The notes under the pieces were generated by a model. That model was given only the letters and a program-made list of their open reading frames with translations, did not search any database and had not been told where the DNA came from. A DNA stretch of 64,000 nucleotides from Streptococcus shenyangsis (GTDB taxonomy: Bacteria > Bacillota > Bacilli > Lactobacillales > Streptococcaceae), in contig NZ_VFSH01000007.1 of the NCBI RefSeq assembly GCF_006385785.1, positions 52,446 through 116,445 of the forward strand. The letters run 5' to 3'. Positions 17,883 through 27,634 of the stretch are shown here, piece by piece. The translations under genes were made by a program, and so were the position numbers. The stretch's first letter is position 1. Each line of letters opens with the position of its first letter.

Positions 17883-19061
17883 TTATTTTTTAGCTTCTAG
17901 GTAGTCCGCAATTGCAGCTACGTCCTTGTCTCCACGACCAGAGACATTGATGATGATAATGTCGTCTTTACTTAGTTTTGGTGCACGTTTAACCGCTTCT
18001 GCGATAGCGTGCGAACTTTCAATCGCTGGGATAATTCCTTCTGTCTTGCTGAGAAGGAGGAGAGCCTGAACAGCTTCTTCATCCGTCGCAGCAACATATT
18101 CCACGCGACCTGAATCTTTGAAGTAGGCATGTTCTGGGCCAACCCCTGGATAGTCCAAACCAGCTGAGATAGAGTAAACTGGAGCCAGCTCTCCGTCTTC
18201 CTTAAAGACTGCATAAGTCTTCATGCCATCAACAATTCCGATACTACCTTTTGTCATAGTAGCTGCGTGCTTGTCTGTATCAAGTCCATGACCAGCAGCT
18301 TCGACCCCAACCAATTTGACTTCTTCATCAGCCACATACTGTGAAAAAGCACCGATAGCATTGGAACCACCACCTACACAGGCAATAATGTAATCTGGCA
18401 AGCGTCCTTCTTTTTCTAAGATTTGACGACGAGATTCTTCACTGATGACCTTTTGGAATTCATGAACAATGGTTGGATATGGGTGCGGACCCACAGCAGA
18501 TCCCAAAACATAGAAGGCTTCAAGGTCATTCATCCATGCTCCAAAGGCTGCATCAACTGCATCCTTAAGGGTACGAGTTCCAGTTTCAACTGCGTGAACA
18601 GTTGCTCCCATCATCTCCATTCGAAAGACATTGAGACGTTGACGTTCCACATCCTCTGCTCCCATGTAGACATCACAGGCCATACCAAACTTGGCTGCAG
18701 CCGCTGCTGTCGCAACACCGTGCTGACCAGCTCCTGTTTCCGCAATCACTCGTTTTTTGCCCATACGTTTGGCCAAAAGAATTTGTCCTAAAACGTTGTT
18801 GAGCTTGTGAGAACCAAGGTGGTTAAGGTCTTCGCGCTTGAGATAAATCTTAGCGCCACCTAGGTGGTCTGTCAAACTTTCCGCAAAATAGAGCGGTGTT
18901 TCGCGACCTGAATAATCCTTCAAGTAATGGCGAAATTCTGCCAAAAATTCTGGATCATCCTTGTACTTGTCAAATGTCACTTCCAACTCATCCAACAAAG
19001 CCTGAATCGGCTCCGGTACAAAACTACCACCAAATTGTCCAAAATAACCTTTAGTTGTCAT
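17883..19061 (-). CDS. trpB2: Second tryptophan synthase beta chain (stand-alone copy)
   Basis: A 392-residue TrpB paralogue of the same family type as the operon copy, though clearly diverged from it. It keeps the PLP lysine ([11 protein letters not shown], Lys86), [21 protein letters not shown] and SGRGDKD, so it should be active. It has no adjacent trpA and its own T-box leader. It may salvage external indole with serine or back up TrpB under tryptophan starvation; that is inference. I do not recall a second trpB here in reference pneumococci. It is followed immediately by the T-box of trpE. Confidence 0.9.
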   Translation of the reverse strand: MTTKGYFGQFGGSFVPEPIQALLDELEVTFDKYKDDPEFLAEFRHYLKDYSGRETPLYFAESLTDHLGGAKIYLKREDLNHLGSHKLNNVLGQILLAKRMGKKRVIAETGAGQHGVATAAAAAKFGMACDVYMGAEDVERQRLNVFRMEMMGATVHAVETGTRTLKDAVDAAFGAWMNDLEAFYVLGSAVGPHPYPTIVHEFQKVISEESRRQILEKEGRLPDYIIACVGGGSNAIGAFSQYVADEEVKLVGVEAAGHGLDTDKHAATMTKGSIGIVDGMKTYAVFKEDGELAPVYSISAGLDYPGVGPEHAYFKDSGRVEYVAATDEEAVQALLLLSKTEGIIPAIESSHAIAEAVKRAPKLSKDDIIIINVSGRGDKDVAAIADYLEAKK

Positions 19062-19097
19062 AAAATTTTTCCTCTTTCTGTATTGATTTCAAGATAT

Positions 19098-19350
19098 GAA
19101 AAAGCCCACACACAGAAAATTACTCTGCGTGAGGGCGTTGGTAACGCGGTGCCACCTCAATTATAAAGGGACTATTCCCCTTTATATCTCTGCCTTGTCT
19201 AACAACAAGTTGCACTGTAAGGTGTGCGCACCGAATTTTCATTGTTTCAAATTCATTTTTAAAATCAGCCCACTTTCACTACTTCCAACCACCTGTTCAC
19301 AATGACCACAGGCTCCCTGAAGATCAAAAATAGTTACTTTTCTGATTTAT
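19098..19350 (-). promoter_or_regulatory. Tryptophan T-box leader of trpB2
   Basis: The minus strand has T-box GGTGGCACCGCG (19145-19156) and a terminator (ACGCAGAGTAATTTTCTGTGTGT then GGGCTTTTT) just upstream of trpB2. A TGG within GTGGGCTG near 19270-19272 is the likely specifier. The overall plan matches the T-box at 17.6-17.9 kb, so both should respond to uncharged tRNA-Trp. Confidence 0.87.
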
Positions 19351-19357
19351 TGAACTT

Positions 19358-19386
19358 ATTTTAATACTTTGTTTTTCCTTTGTCAA
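19358..19386 (-). promoter_or_regulatory. Promoter of the trpB2 leader
   Basis: Minus strand -35 TTGACA (19386-19381), 17-base spacer, -10 TAAAAT (19363-19358). It is the only strong promoter seen upstream of the whole trp block and may drive trpB2 and, by read-through, the second T-box and trpE. Confidence 0.75.
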
Positions 19387-19573
19387 GACTTTTTTACAAT
19401 TTTTTTGAAAGATGTGTGATTCGAATGTGATAATGTCTTTAGTAAATCGAACGTGAAAATGTCCCACTTGTTGGAAATTGGATCCAACTCAATAGAAACT
19501 GAATAGATGCTAAACAGAACTTACTTTAGAACACTCCATCTTTTCCATTAGGATTTTCAAGAATTAAACAATA
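19387..19573. other. Intergenic region between the trp block and the LacI-type gene
   Basis: No gene or clear regulatory site is seen in this AT-rich stretch, apart from the promoter at its left boundary. Confidence 0.4.
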
Positions 19574-20575
19574 CTAGAAACTCTGTCTCCTAACAAGTTT
19601 AGTAGAAACTTCAACAGATGTGACACTTTCCCCCTTTATAATTGCTAATACCCCTTCAATCATTTCTTGAGCTAATTTAACATAATTAGGAGAAATTGTA
19701 GATAAAGCTGGAGTATAATATTGAGAAATTGGAATATTGTCAAATCCGATTATTGAAATATCATCAGGAATGGTAATTTCCTTCTCATAGCAAGAACGAA
19801 TCAATCCCTGTACTTTTTCATCACCGGATACAAAAATCAAATCAGGATAATTTTGATTAGATAGATGTCTTGTAGCATATGAATAAACAGAATCTATTGT
19901 AGTTAGACCATATACTACTTTCAAATCCATTTCATAGTTATTATCATTTAAAAAAGCACGAACCCCTCTCTCTCGATCAATATTAACAAGGGATTCTCCT
20001 CCCATAAGTAACCACATACTATTAATGTTTTCTTTTGATACTAATTTCATCATGTCATAAGTGGCCTGAAAATTGTTGTTAGAAACATACACAACATTAG
20101 GTGTTCTAGATTCTCCAAAAACTATGAATGGCATTTTATTCTTTTGCAAGTAATTAATCCGAATATCTTCTTTACTTTCATAAAATACTATTACACCATC
20201 TATCAAGCTTCCTGTACTCGAGATTATTGAATTACTAATTGTATCTTCTTCACTAAAATATTCAACAATAGCGTTAACACCATACTCTTTACAAGTTTGT
20301 AAAACTTTATCTAATAAAGTTTGAAACCAAATTAAAGGAAAAGAGTCGATTTTTTTTACAGAAATCAATATATTTATAGCTTCTTTTTTAGTTAAATTTT
20401 TTGCATACGCATTTGGAATATACGACAATTCCTCTATAACTTTTTGAATCGCTTGATAAGTTTCTTCTTTAACATTTACTCCACCATTAATAACTCGTGA
20501 AACTGTTTTTGGAGAAAAACCTGATAAACGTGCAATATCATAAATAGTTACCTTTTTCCCATTTATATTTTTCAT
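19574..20575 (-). CDS. LacI/GalR-family transcriptional regulator
   Basis: A 333-residue LacI-type repressor. Residues 8-30 (VTIYDIARLSGFSPKTVSRVING) are the helix-turn-helix and hinge region; residues 65-330 form the periplasmic-binding-protein-like sensor domain, including SIIGFDNIPISQYYTPALSTI. The effector is unknown. Two 14-bp sites with a central CG, typical of this family, lie in the promoters at 26.45 and 32.73 kb, and this is the only LacI-type gene in that block, so it is the likely regulator of both operons. It is transcribed separately, with a -35/-10 pair TTGTTA/TATAGT at 20636-20607. Confidence 0.88.
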   Translation of the reverse strand: MKNINGKKVTIYDIARLSGFSPKTVSRVINGGVNVKEETYQAIQKVIEELSYIPNAYAKNLTKKEAINILISVKKIDSFPLIWFQTLLDKVLQTCKEYGVNAIVEYFSEEDTISNSIISSTGSLIDGVIVFYESKEDIRINYLQKNKMPFIVFGESRTPNVVYVSNNNFQATYDMMKLVSKENINSMWLLMGGESLVNIDRERGVRAFLNDNNYEMDLKVVYGLTTIDSVYSYATRHLSNQNYPDLIFVSGDEKVQGLIRSCYEKEITIPDDISIIGFDNIPISQYYTPALSTISPNYVKLAQEMIEGVLAIIKGESVTSVEVSTKLVRRQSF

Positions 20576-20606
20576 TTCAGTCCTCCATTACGAACATTCT
20601 AATATT

Positions 20607-20636
20607 ACTATACAATATTTAATTTTTTTTTAACAA
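20607..20636 (-). promoter_or_regulatory. Promoter of the LacI-type regulator
   Basis: Minus strand -35 TTGTTA and -10 TATAGT separated by 18 bases, 32 bases upstream of the start codon. No copy of the 14-bp operator was seen here. Confidence 0.5.
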
Positions 20637-20683
20637 GAGAATTTTGTAAATTATTTAAGATCCACAAATTCACAAAATTAATT

Positions 20684-21052
20684 TTACAAATATTCTTCCC
20701 CTTCAAAAAAGTTTAAATTGCAATTCACACCTTTATTTTTAAGAATGTTTCCAACTTCACGACAAATAAATTCATATGAGAAAAAACTACCATAAAATTG
20801 TAGATTAACTTTTTCAGTAAAAATTGTTGGATTTATAAAAATATATAATAGCCTGTCAATGTAACATTCTAACATAGACTTAATTTTTTCTTTAAAAATA
20901 ACATTTGTTATCAACTCATCAGGAGGTAAATGAAAGGGAAACACCATTTCACAAATATCATAAAAAGAAATAAATTTGTATACTTGTATCAAACAATTAT
21001 TATCAAAATATTCTATTTTACCTAAATCAAAATAGATTTTAAAATCTTTCAT
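20684..21052 (-). CDS. Hypothetical protein, 122 residues
   Basis: A small AT-rich gene coding for a protein with no motif I recognise. It is aromatic- and cysteine-containing (IYFDLGKIEYFDNNCLIQVYKF), predicted soluble, with alternating strand-like segments, possibly an immunity- or adaptor-type protein. AGAGG 5 bases before the ATG supports the start at 21052. It lies between a LacI-type regulator and mgtC on the same strand, but a terminator after mgtC suggests a separate transcript. Confidence 0.6.
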   Translation of the reverse strand: MKDFKIYFDLGKIEYFDNNCLIQVYKFISFYDICEMVFPFHLPPDELITNVIFKEKIKSMLECYIDRLLYIFINPTIFTEKVNLQFYGSFFSYEFICREVGNILKNKGVNCNLNFFEGEEYL

Positions 21053-21105
21053 AAAAACCTCTGAGCAAAAATCTACTCAAAAATTAGATGATTAAAACAT
21101 CTAAA

Positions 21106-21139
21106 AAACAAAAGGACAAAAACATCTGTCCCTTTGTTT
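21106..21139 (-). terminator. Terminator after the importer/mgtC operon
   Basis: Minus strand AAACAAAGGGACAgatgttttTGTCCTTTTGTTTTTTAG, a long stem followed by T residues, directly after the mgtC stop codon. Confidence 0.75.
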
Positions 21140-21147
21140 ACTAAATT

Positions 21148-21858
21148 TCAGCTAATTTCTTCGACATAAATAACACCTACAATATTAGCAATTTCTTCCA
21201 TCAAACGAAGATGTTCAAATCTTCCTGATAGTTCTAGAGTAATAAATGATGCTATTTTTTTTTCTGGAACATCAAAATATTCAATTCTTTCTGAATTAAC
21301 ATCTCCAAATGCAGTTCTAGAATCAGTCATTCTAATGCCATTCTCAGCACAGTATACTAGTACCCGATTATATGCCTCTGTAGATCTAACAACGATATAC
21401 AATTCGATTATCTTTGAACGACTTTGAAGATATTTTTTTAAAGGTTGGAACATAGTTATAACACTCCAAACAGAAATTGCTCCTAGTACGGCTCCTTCAT
21501 AAAAACCAACACCTATAGCTAGACCGATTCCAGCTGAAGCCCATATTCCGGCTGCAGTTGTTAAACCAGTTATTTTCTTTTTATCTGTAATAAGTATTGT
21601 TCCAGCCCCAAGAAAACCAACACCTGATATAACTTGCGCACCTAAGCGTGTAGGATCTCCTGTACCAAATTTATAAGATACATACTCATTAGTCATCATA
21701 ATTAAACATGCAGCCAGACAAACAATACTATGTGTACGAATACCTGCTGGTTGAGATTTACTTCCTCTCTCTAAACCAATTACTCCACCAATAACTAATG
21801 AAAGTACAATTCTTAATACAATTTCGATATATGATAGTCCTAAGCTTGTTGCCTGCAT
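21148..21858 (-). CDS. MgtC/SapB-family membrane protein
   Basis: A 236-residue protein. The N-terminal 140 residues hold four to five membrane segments with LVIGGVIGLERGSKSQPAGIRTHSIVCL and GVGFLGAGTIL, the MgtC/SapB signature. The C-terminal 80 residues form an ACT-like soluble domain (ELYIVVRSTEAYNRVLVYCAENGI). MgtC proteins help survive low magnesium and in macrophages by acting on the F1Fo ATPase in Salmonella; the role of this subfamily in streptococci is unclear. The gene lies 2 bases after the importer permease and must be co-transcribed with it. Confidence 0.88.
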   Translation of the reverse strand: MQATSLGLSYIEIVLRIVLSLVIGGVIGLERGSKSQPAGIRTHSIVCLAACLIMMTNEYVSYKFGTGDPTRLGAQVISGVGFLGAGTILITDKKKITGLTTAAGIWASAGIGLAIGVGFYEGAVLGAISVWSVITMFQPLKKYLQSRSKIIELYIVVRSTEAYNRVLVYCAENGIRMTDSRTAFGDVNSERIEYFDVPEKKIASFITLELSGRFEHLRLMEEIANIVGVIYVEEIS

Positions 21859-21860
21859 TA

Positions 21861-23552
21861 TTATTTCCTTTTTCTACTAGCTGGTCTCTGAGTAAAGTAT
21901 AATACAGAACCAGAAATTATCATTAATACAATAGTATAAACGAACACAAGTGCTTGAGCATTTGAAGTTGCTGTTTCATCACCTGCTGAACGAATAGTTA
22001 TACCCAGCGGTTGAGCTAATGGATGGTAAAGAAATACAGATAAGTCGAAGTCAGTTAATAAAGAGTTAAAGTTTAAAGCAATAACAGAGAGAACAACCGG
22101 TAAAATAAATGGAATGATAACCTTCATCATAGTATAAAAAGGTGAAGCACCCATACTTCTTGCTGCATCTTCCATCTCATCATCAACACTAAATAAAATA
22201 GCACGTACCATTCTATAAGAAAATGGGATTTTTACAACTATATATGCAATAAGTAGAATTACCAAACTACCTACCAAAATCTGATTCAAGACAAGAAATT
22301 GTGGCTGATTAAAAGTAAATAATAAACTTACTGCTAAAAGTGTACTTGGTAGTAACCAAGGAAGTAGAGCACCATATTCAAATAAGAAATCAAAGCGAGC
22401 TTTATGTTTTCTGACAACTCGAGCAAATATAACTGCGAGAATTGTTGCTGTTGTCGCAGCGATAATAGAATAAATAAAGCTGACCAAGAATGGAGAGAAT
22501 GCCGCACTATTACTAAAGAATAAGCGATAATTTTCTAAAGTAAAGTTTGATAATGTTAAGTTACCTGTTTGAATTGCAACTGGATCTGTAAATGAGTATA
22601 ATACTATAAAAATTAGTGGAAGCATGAAAACTGTGAACAATCCATATGCTACAATGTGAGCAATGATATTCCAAGGCTTAGATGCAATTTTTTGTTTTTT
22701 AAGAGGCGCTTTAGTCTTAGAGATAGAAATATAATTTCCACCTTTTTCTATCTTATTCATGATAGTAAGCAAAATTGTAGTTGCAATACCTAAAATAATT
22801 GCAAGTAAGGCAGCTAAATCACGAGAATTCCCCATCCCTGCAAATGTAATAATCATTGGATTTATAGTTTGAAATCCTTTACCACCAACAATCATGGGTG
22901 CTGCTACTGCAGACAAACCACTAAGAAAAACCATAATAGTAAGTGCAAATAGAGTTGGAATTAAGGTTGGTAACACTACTTTTCGGAAAACAGTAAATGG
23001 TTTTGCTCCCATATTTCGTGCAGCCTCAATAGTGTGATAGTCAACGCTTCGAATTGTATTTGTTAAAAACAATGTATGATTAGCAGTTCCTGAAAATGTC
23101 ATAATGAATAAGACTGCACCATACCCAATAAACCAGTTAGGGTCTAAAGAAGGGATAACATTTTGTAAAAATTTTGTTATCAATCCATAAGGACCATAGA
23201 CAAATTTATATCCAGTCGCTAAAACCACTCCTCCATAAATTAAAGAGGTCATATAGCCTAATTTTAAAATTTTAGCACCTTTAATATCAAAGTACTCTGT
23301 AAATAGAACACAAAGAATACCTACGACATTAACTGTAATAATGAGTGAAAATGCTAACTTAAAACTGTTCATAATACTCTGAAGTGCCCTCTCAGATTTT
23401 AGAACACGATGTACAGCTTCAAGGGAAAATTCTCCTCCTTTTACAAATACATTCACTACTAGATCAAAGTTTGGATAAATAATAAATGTTACTAGGAACC
23501 AGATTAACCCTAAACGAATAAGCCAATCTTTTAAATTTAATTTATGACGCAT
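21861..23552 (-). CDS. ABC importer permease, fused double-domain (FbpB/AfuB type)
   Basis: A 563-residue inner membrane protein with about 12 membrane segments in two homologous halves. Each half carries an EAA loop: [25 protein letters not shown] in the first and [24 protein letters not shown] in the second. This fused form is typical of ferric-iron, 2-aminoethylphosphonate and hexose-phosphate (AfuABC) importers. The location beside a LacI regulator and galactose genes favours a sugar or sugar phosphate over iron, by inference. The start at 23552 follows AAGGAGG. Confidence 0.9.
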   Translation of the reverse strand: MRHKLNLKDWLIRLGLIWFLVTFIIYPNFDLVVNVFVKGGEFSLEAVHRVLKSERALQSIMNSFKLAFSLIITVNVVGILCVLFTEYFDIKGAKILKLGYMTSLIYGGVVLATGYKFVYGPYGLITKFLQNVIPSLDPNWFIGYGAVLFIMTFSGTANHTLFLTNTIRSVDYHTIEAARNMGAKPFTVFRKVVLPTLIPTLFALTIMVFLSGLSAVAAPMIVGGKGFQTINPMIITFAGMGNSRDLAALLAIILGIATTILLTIMNKIEKGGNYISISKTKAPLKKQKIASKPWNIIAHIVAYGLFTVFMLPLIFIVLYSFTDPVAIQTGNLTLSNFTLENYRLFFSNSAAFSPFLVSFIYSIIAATTATILAVIFARVVRKHKARFDFLFEYGALLPWLLPSTLLAVSLLFTFNQPQFLVLNQILVGSLVILLIAYIVVKIPFSYRMVRAILFSVDDEMEDAARSMGASPFYTMMKVIIPFILPVVLSVIALNFNSLLTDFDLSVFLYHPLAQPLGITIRSAGDETATSNAQALVFVYTIVLMIISGSVLYFTQRPASRKRK

Positions 23553-23563
23553 ACTGCACCTCC

Positions 23564-24574
23564 TTAAAATTGCAGAACGTCTGATGGTGTGATAAATAAG
23601 TCCACACTTTCTCCGACAGATCTAATAGCAGCCTGACTATCAATACTTGTTACATTAAGAATCTGACTTTCAGAAACTTTTATTGTATAGTGAATTGTAA
23701 CTCCAGAAAACTCAACATCAATAATTGTTCCTTTTAGAATGAAATCTTGTTCAGTTTCACGATTGAATCGAACTTTCTCTAATCGAATGTATCCTTTTTT
23801 ATCTTCTAAGAAAACGCTTGCATTTTTCAGTAATACTTCGTGGACTGTTTCATCGGTCAAAACATTAATATCGCCAATAAAATCACATACAAATTCAGTT
23901 TGAGAATTATGATAAATCTCTACAGGTGTACCGACCTGTTCGATGTATCCATTGTTAAAGACTGCAATTCTATCAGATAAAGTTAAGGCTTCCTCTTGGT
24001 CATGAGTAACATATAAAGTAGTAATACCTAACTCTTTTTGAAGTCTTTTCAACTCTTTTCTCAAATCTACACGTAATTTTGCGTCAAGGTTTGACAATGG
24101 TTCATCTAGACAAAGAATTTTAGGTTCAAGAACCAGAGCACGAGCCAATGCTACCCTTTGTTGTTGACCCCCAGATAATTCTGATACATTACGCTGTAAC
24201 TGTTGATCAGAGATCTTAATTTTTGCTGCTACTGCTGATACTTTAGCTTTAATAACATCTGGAGCTACCTTCTTAACTTTTAAACCAAATGCAATATTAT
24301 CAAAAACAGTCATAGTTGGAAATAGCGCATAAGATTGAAATACAATACCAATTCCACGCTTTTCAGGTTCCAAATGAGTGACATCTGTTCCATTAACTTC
24401 AATACTTCCTGATGATGGATCTAGAAAACCTACCAATGCTCTCAAAGTAGTTGATTTACCACATCCTGAAGGCCCAAGAAATGTAAAAAATTCCCCTTCA
24501 TGTATATCTAAATTCAGATTATCAATTGCAACAAAATCACCATATTTAATTTGAATATTATCAAATTTAATCAT
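23564..24574 (-). CDS. ABC importer ATP-binding protein
   Basis: A 336-residue ATPase that powers the adjacent permease. It shows Walker [10 protein letters not shown] (about residues 34-42), Q loop, signature [15 protein letters not shown], Walker [13 protein letters not shown] and the switch histidine in [11 protein letters not shown]. The C-terminal 100 residues form a TOBE-type regulatory domain, as in the PotA/FbpC/MalK group. It sits between the substrate-binding protein and permease genes in one operon. Confidence 0.92.
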   Translation of the reverse strand: MIKFDNIQIKYGDFVAIDNLNLDIHEGEFFTFLGPSGCGKSTTLRALVGFLDPSSGSIEVNGTDVTHLEPEKRGIGIVFQSYALFPTMTVFDNIAFGLKVKKVAPDVIKAKVSAVAAKIKISDQQLQRNVSELSGGQQQRVALARALVLEPKILCLDEPLSNLDAKLRVDLRKELKRLQKELGITTLYVTHDQEEALTLSDRIAVFNNGYIEQVGTPVEIYHNSQTEFVCDFIGDINVLTDETVHEVLLKNASVFLEDKKGYIRLEKVRFNRETEQDFILKGTIIDVEFSGVTIHYTIKVSESQILNVTSIDSQAAIRSVGESVDLFITPSDVLQF

Positions 24575-24676
24575 CTCACTAACTCCCTCTATTACTAAAC
24601 CAAAAGCCTCTCTTTATTTCTTCCATAAATTTAGAAATAATAGAGAGACTTGGACATAAAAATTAACTCTTATTTC

Positions 24677-25744
24677 TTATTGTACGTATTCTAATTCAGC
24701 TTTTTCTACCCATTCATCCAAATGCTTTCCAACAGCTTCCCAGTCAATATTTTGTGGTTTCACTTGATCAACAAATTTCTTAGTATCTTCTGGTAGATCT
24801 TTGAGGGCATCTTTATTTGCAGGAATAGATCCAAAGTTCTTACTATATTCTACTTGAATTTCTGATTGACCAAACCAATCAATAAATTCTTTAGCTAACG
24901 CTTGTTTTTTACTAGTGCTTAAAACCATAGTTTGTTCAGTTACAAATGGTACACCAATCTCAGGAGTCATAACTTTGAAAACAACATTTTGTTCTTTTTG
25001 TCCAACTAATGCACCAGAACCCCACATCATTCCATATTGTATTGGATCTTCTTTGTCTAACATCTTAACAATTGAACTTTCTCCCTTTTGAAGAGTGTAT
25101 GCATTTTTCAAATATTCTTTTGCTACTTCCCAACCTTTTTCGGAAACGCCTAATTCACCTTTATCATCAAGGTATCGAACTAAGATACTTGCTAGAATTG
25201 CCCGTCCTGTACCACCTTGAAGACCAGAAATTGAATATTTACCTTTATACTTACTACCTAATTCTGTCCAATCTTTAGGCATTTCTTTTACATCAGGCGC
25301 CCCAATTAAAACTAATGGTTGAACAATCACAGGATTATAATAATTATCTTTATCTGATAAAGATTGATCAATTTTATCTAACCATTTAGGCTTGTACTGT
25401 ACTAGTAATTTTTGATCTCTAATTTTATTTGAATCAACAGCACCAATTCCAAATACCATATCTGCAACTGCATTATTCTTCTCAGCAATAACACGGTCTG
25501 CTAATTGAGCGCCAGGGATATCAACCATTTTGATATTAAAACCAGCTTCTTTTGCTTTAGCAGTTAGCCAATCACCACGACCATTTGAGACTGAGTTCGA
25601 ATAGATTACTAATTCTTGACTTTTATCAGCTTTTTCTTCAGATGAAGAAGCAGTCGTAGAATTTGAACCTCCAGAGCAAGCAGCAAGTGTAGTAAGAGCA
25701 ACTCCCGTTGCAAGTACAGTAGACCAAACTTTCATTTTTTTCAT
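24677..25744 (-). CDS. ABC importer substrate-binding lipoprotein
   Basis: A 355-residue extracellular binding protein anchored by lipid. The signal peptide ends in the lipobox LAAC (Cys23), followed by a serine-rich linker. The mature part is of the bacterial extracellular solute-binding family that includes FbpA, AEP-binding and AfuA proteins (VIYSNSVSNGRGDWLTAKAKEAGF near the N terminus; GGTGRAILASILVRYL centrally). The conserved iron-ligand tyrosine pair of FbpA is not evident, so a non-metal ligand is more likely. AAGGAG precedes the start. Confidence 0.9.
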   Translation of the reverse strand: MKKMKVWSTVLATGVALTTLAACSGGSNSTTASSSEEKADKSQELVIYSNSVSNGRGDWLTAKAKEAGFNIKMVDIPGAQLADRVIAEKNNAVADMVFGIGAVDSNKIRDQKLLVQYKPKWLDKIDQSLSDKDNYYNPVIVQPLVLIGAPDVKEMPKDWTELGSKYKGKYSISGLQGGTGRAILASILVRYLDDKGELGVSEKGWEVAKEYLKNAYTLQKGESSIVKMLDKEDPIQYGMMWGSGALVGQKEQNVVFKVMTPEIGVPFVTEQTMVLSTSKKQALAKEFIDWFGQSEIQVEYSKNFGSIPANKDALKDLPEDTKKFVDQVKPQNIDWEAVGKHLDEWVEKAELEYVQ

Positions 25745-25768
25745 GATAAGTTCTCCTTTTTTATTATT

Positions 25769-26428
25769 TTATTTAAATTTTTCGTGATATGGAACAAATT
25801 GTCTCATATCTTCAAATACAGTATAGTCAATACGATTTACAGTAATAGTTGGAATCTTCTCTAATAAAATTTCAGTTAATTCTGCTCTGACTTTAGTAAA
25901 CTCTTCTTCCTCCTCTTCGGTTAAAGGAATTCGAAGATACCCAATTGAAATATGGAATTGATATCTATCATGATTAGGGAAACGAACACCTGCTTTTTCT
26001 GAGACATAAGTACGAATTTCTTCTAATCTCTTTGCAGAAGCTTCATCTGCAGGTTCAACTAATATGTTTTGTTTTCCCATTTCAGTTACACGCATATGAA
26101 TTTCTTCATCCAACAATGGAAAAATTTCAAGTTGTTTAGCAAAGTAATCATGTATTTCCTGTAAAGGTGTATCTAGAGGAAGATTACTGCTCCAAAACTC
26201 CGTTTCACGATTTTCATGGCACAACAATTCAATTACAGTCATGTGAATAGAATTCCTTGGAGTTAAAGTAAACTTATCGATAAATGGTAATTCTCTATAA
26301 CGTGATTGAATAATATCAACAACTTCCATCAAATCTTGTTTAGTATAAAGATTTGCTACAACTGTATTCCCAGGGAAATGATTAAATTCCCCATTCTCTT
26401 TGAACTTAATTTTTGTTAAGTTTTTCAT
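25769..26428 (-). CDS. 2H phosphoesterase / cyclic phosphodiesterase-like protein
   Basis: A 219-residue cytoplasmic protein with the two H-x-(T/S)-x motifs of the 2H superfamily: HMTV (62-65) and HISI (159-162). Relatives hydrolyse 2',3'-cyclic or 1'',2''-cyclic phosphates, or act on RNA ends. It is the first gene of the importer operon, directly behind the operator-bearing promoter, which suggests it processes what the importer brings in, for example a cyclic phosphodiester or sugar cyclic phosphate. That link is inference. The start codon follows AGAAGGT. Confidence 0.82.
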   Translation of the reverse strand: MKNLTKIKFKENGEFNHFPGNTVVANLYTKQDLMEVVDIIQSRYRELPFIDKFTLTPRNSIHMTVIELLCHENRETEFWSSNLPLDTPLQEIHDYFAKQLEIFPLLDEEIHMRVTEMGKQNILVEPADEASAKRLEEIRTYVSEKAGVRFPNHDRYQFHISIGYLRIPLTEEEEEEFTKVRAELTEILLEKIPTITVNRIDYTVFEDMRQFVPYHEKFK

Positions 26429-26451
26429 ATAAAGACCTTCTTTTTTATATT

Positions 26452-26465
26452 TGACATCGGTGTCA
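26452..26465 (-). promoter_or_regulatory. LacI-type operator TGACATCGGTGTCA at the importer promoter
   Basis: Inverted repeat TGACA-N4-TGTCA with a central CG, ten bases downstream of the -10 element, so it overlaps the transcription start region. An almost identical site (TGACACCGCTGTCA) lies at the same place relative to the pfbA promoter, 32725-32738. Confidence 0.8.
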
Positions 26466-26475
26466 TTGTGTTTAC

Positions 26476-26520
26476 ATTATACAATGAAACCGTTTCCTTT
26501 GTCAAGCGCTTTCAAAAATT
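26476..26520 (-). promoter_or_regulatory. Promoter of the importer operon with a second operator in the spacer
   Basis: Minus strand -35 TTGACA (26505-26500), 18-base spacer and -10 TATAAT (26481-26476). The spacer contains the perfect palindrome GAAACGGTTTC (26496-26486). TGAAAGCGCTTGAC (26514-26501) overlaps the -35 and resembles half of a CcpA cre site. Repression by a LacI-type regulator and carbon catabolite control are both plausible. Confidence 0.8.
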
Positions 26521-26611
26521 TTTTTAAAAAAATTTATCTTTCATTAAATATGAATTTCATTAAAAGGTTAAGTAATTTTTCCAAAATACAGCACTCATAT
26601 AGACAGTATCA

Positions 26612-27622
26612 TCAATTATAGCCATTGGGATTTTTTGATTGCCAATTCCATGTATCTCTACACATGTCTTCAATCGATTTTGTTGTCCTCCAATTTAATT
26701 CCTTATATGCTTTGTCTGCATTTGCATAACAAGTTGCAACGTCTCCTGAACGTCTTGGAACTATTTTATAAGGAATAGGGACCTTATTAACACTTTCAAA
26801 TGTATTTACAAGTTGTAATACACTAGTGCCTTCTCCCGAGCCTAGGTTATAGATATAAACATCTGTTTTTTCAGATACTTTTTCTAAAGCTTTTATATGT
26901 CCTATTGCTAAATCTACTACATGGATATAATCACGCACACCAGTACCATCAAGCGTATCATAATCATTTCCGAACACACTTAGCTCTGACAGCTTACCTA
27001 CCGCTACTTGTGCAATATAAGGCATCAAGTTGTTAGGAATTCCTGAGGGATCTTCCCCAATCAAACCAGACTCATGAGCACCAATTGGATTGAAATAACG
27101 AAGCAACGCAATACTCCATTCTGAATCTGCCACATGAACATCTTTTAAAATTTGTTCAAGCATCACTTTCGTATACCCATAAGGATTTGTCGCACTTGTT
27201 TCCATCGTCTCAATTAGGGGTGACTGATTGTTAATTCCATATACAGTCGCACTTGAAGAAAAGACAATCTTTTTAACATTAAATTCTGACATCACTTCAA
27301 CAAGTGCTAATGTACTCATAATATTATTTTTGTAGTACATCACAGGCTTTTGCACGGATTCTCCGACAGCTTTATAACCTGCAAAATGAATTGCAGCATC
27401 AATCGATTCTTTTTCAAATACCTTTCTCAATGCTTGTTTATCACAAACATCTAATTCGTAAAACACGGGACGTATTCCTGTAATTGCTTCAATACGGTCT
27501 AGCACCAAGATGCTAGAGTTCGAAAGGTTGTCGACAATGATGACTTCCTTTCCTAAATTTAGTAATTCTACTACGGTATGGCTACCAATATAACCAGCTC
27601 CGCCTGTTACCAATATTGCCAT
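26612..27622 (-). CDS. galE: UDP-glucose 4-epimerase
   Basis: GalE interconverts UDP-galactose and UDP-glucose with NAD. The 336-residue protein has GGAGYIGSHTVVELL at the N terminus, the YGYTK catalytic motif (Tyr about 147) with a serine ahead in FSSSATVYG, and GDVATCYANADKA near the C terminus. It is the last gene of the pfbA operon, 12 bases after galT. A second galactose cluster (galK-galT) lies at 48-51 kb without its own galE. Confidence 0.94.
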   Translation of the reverse strand: MAILVTGGAGYIGSHTVVELLNLGKEVIIVDNLSNSSILVLDRIEAITGIRPVFYELDVCDKQALRKVFEKESIDAAIHFAGYKAVGESVQKPVMYYKNNIMSTLALVEVMSEFNVKKIVFSSSATVYGINNQSPLIETMETSATNPYGYTKVMLEQILKDVHVADSEWSIALLRYFNPIGAHESGLIGEDPSGIPNNLMPYIAQVAVGKLSELSVFGNDYDTLDGTGVRDYIHVVDLAIGHIKALEKVSEKTDVYIYNLGSGEGTSVLQLVNTFESVNKVPIPYKIVPRRSGDVATCYANADKAYKELNWRTTKSIEDMCRDTWNWQSKNPNGYN

Positions 27623-27634
27623 TTGGGTTTCCTC

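Noticed and set aside
24677..25744. Ferric iron uptake as function of the ABC importer
   Set aside because: The permease type is shared with iron importers, but the context (LacI-type operator, galactose genes, phosphoesterase) and lack of an evident FbpA-like tyrosine pair make a sugar-phosphate-type ligand more likely. Iron is not excluded.
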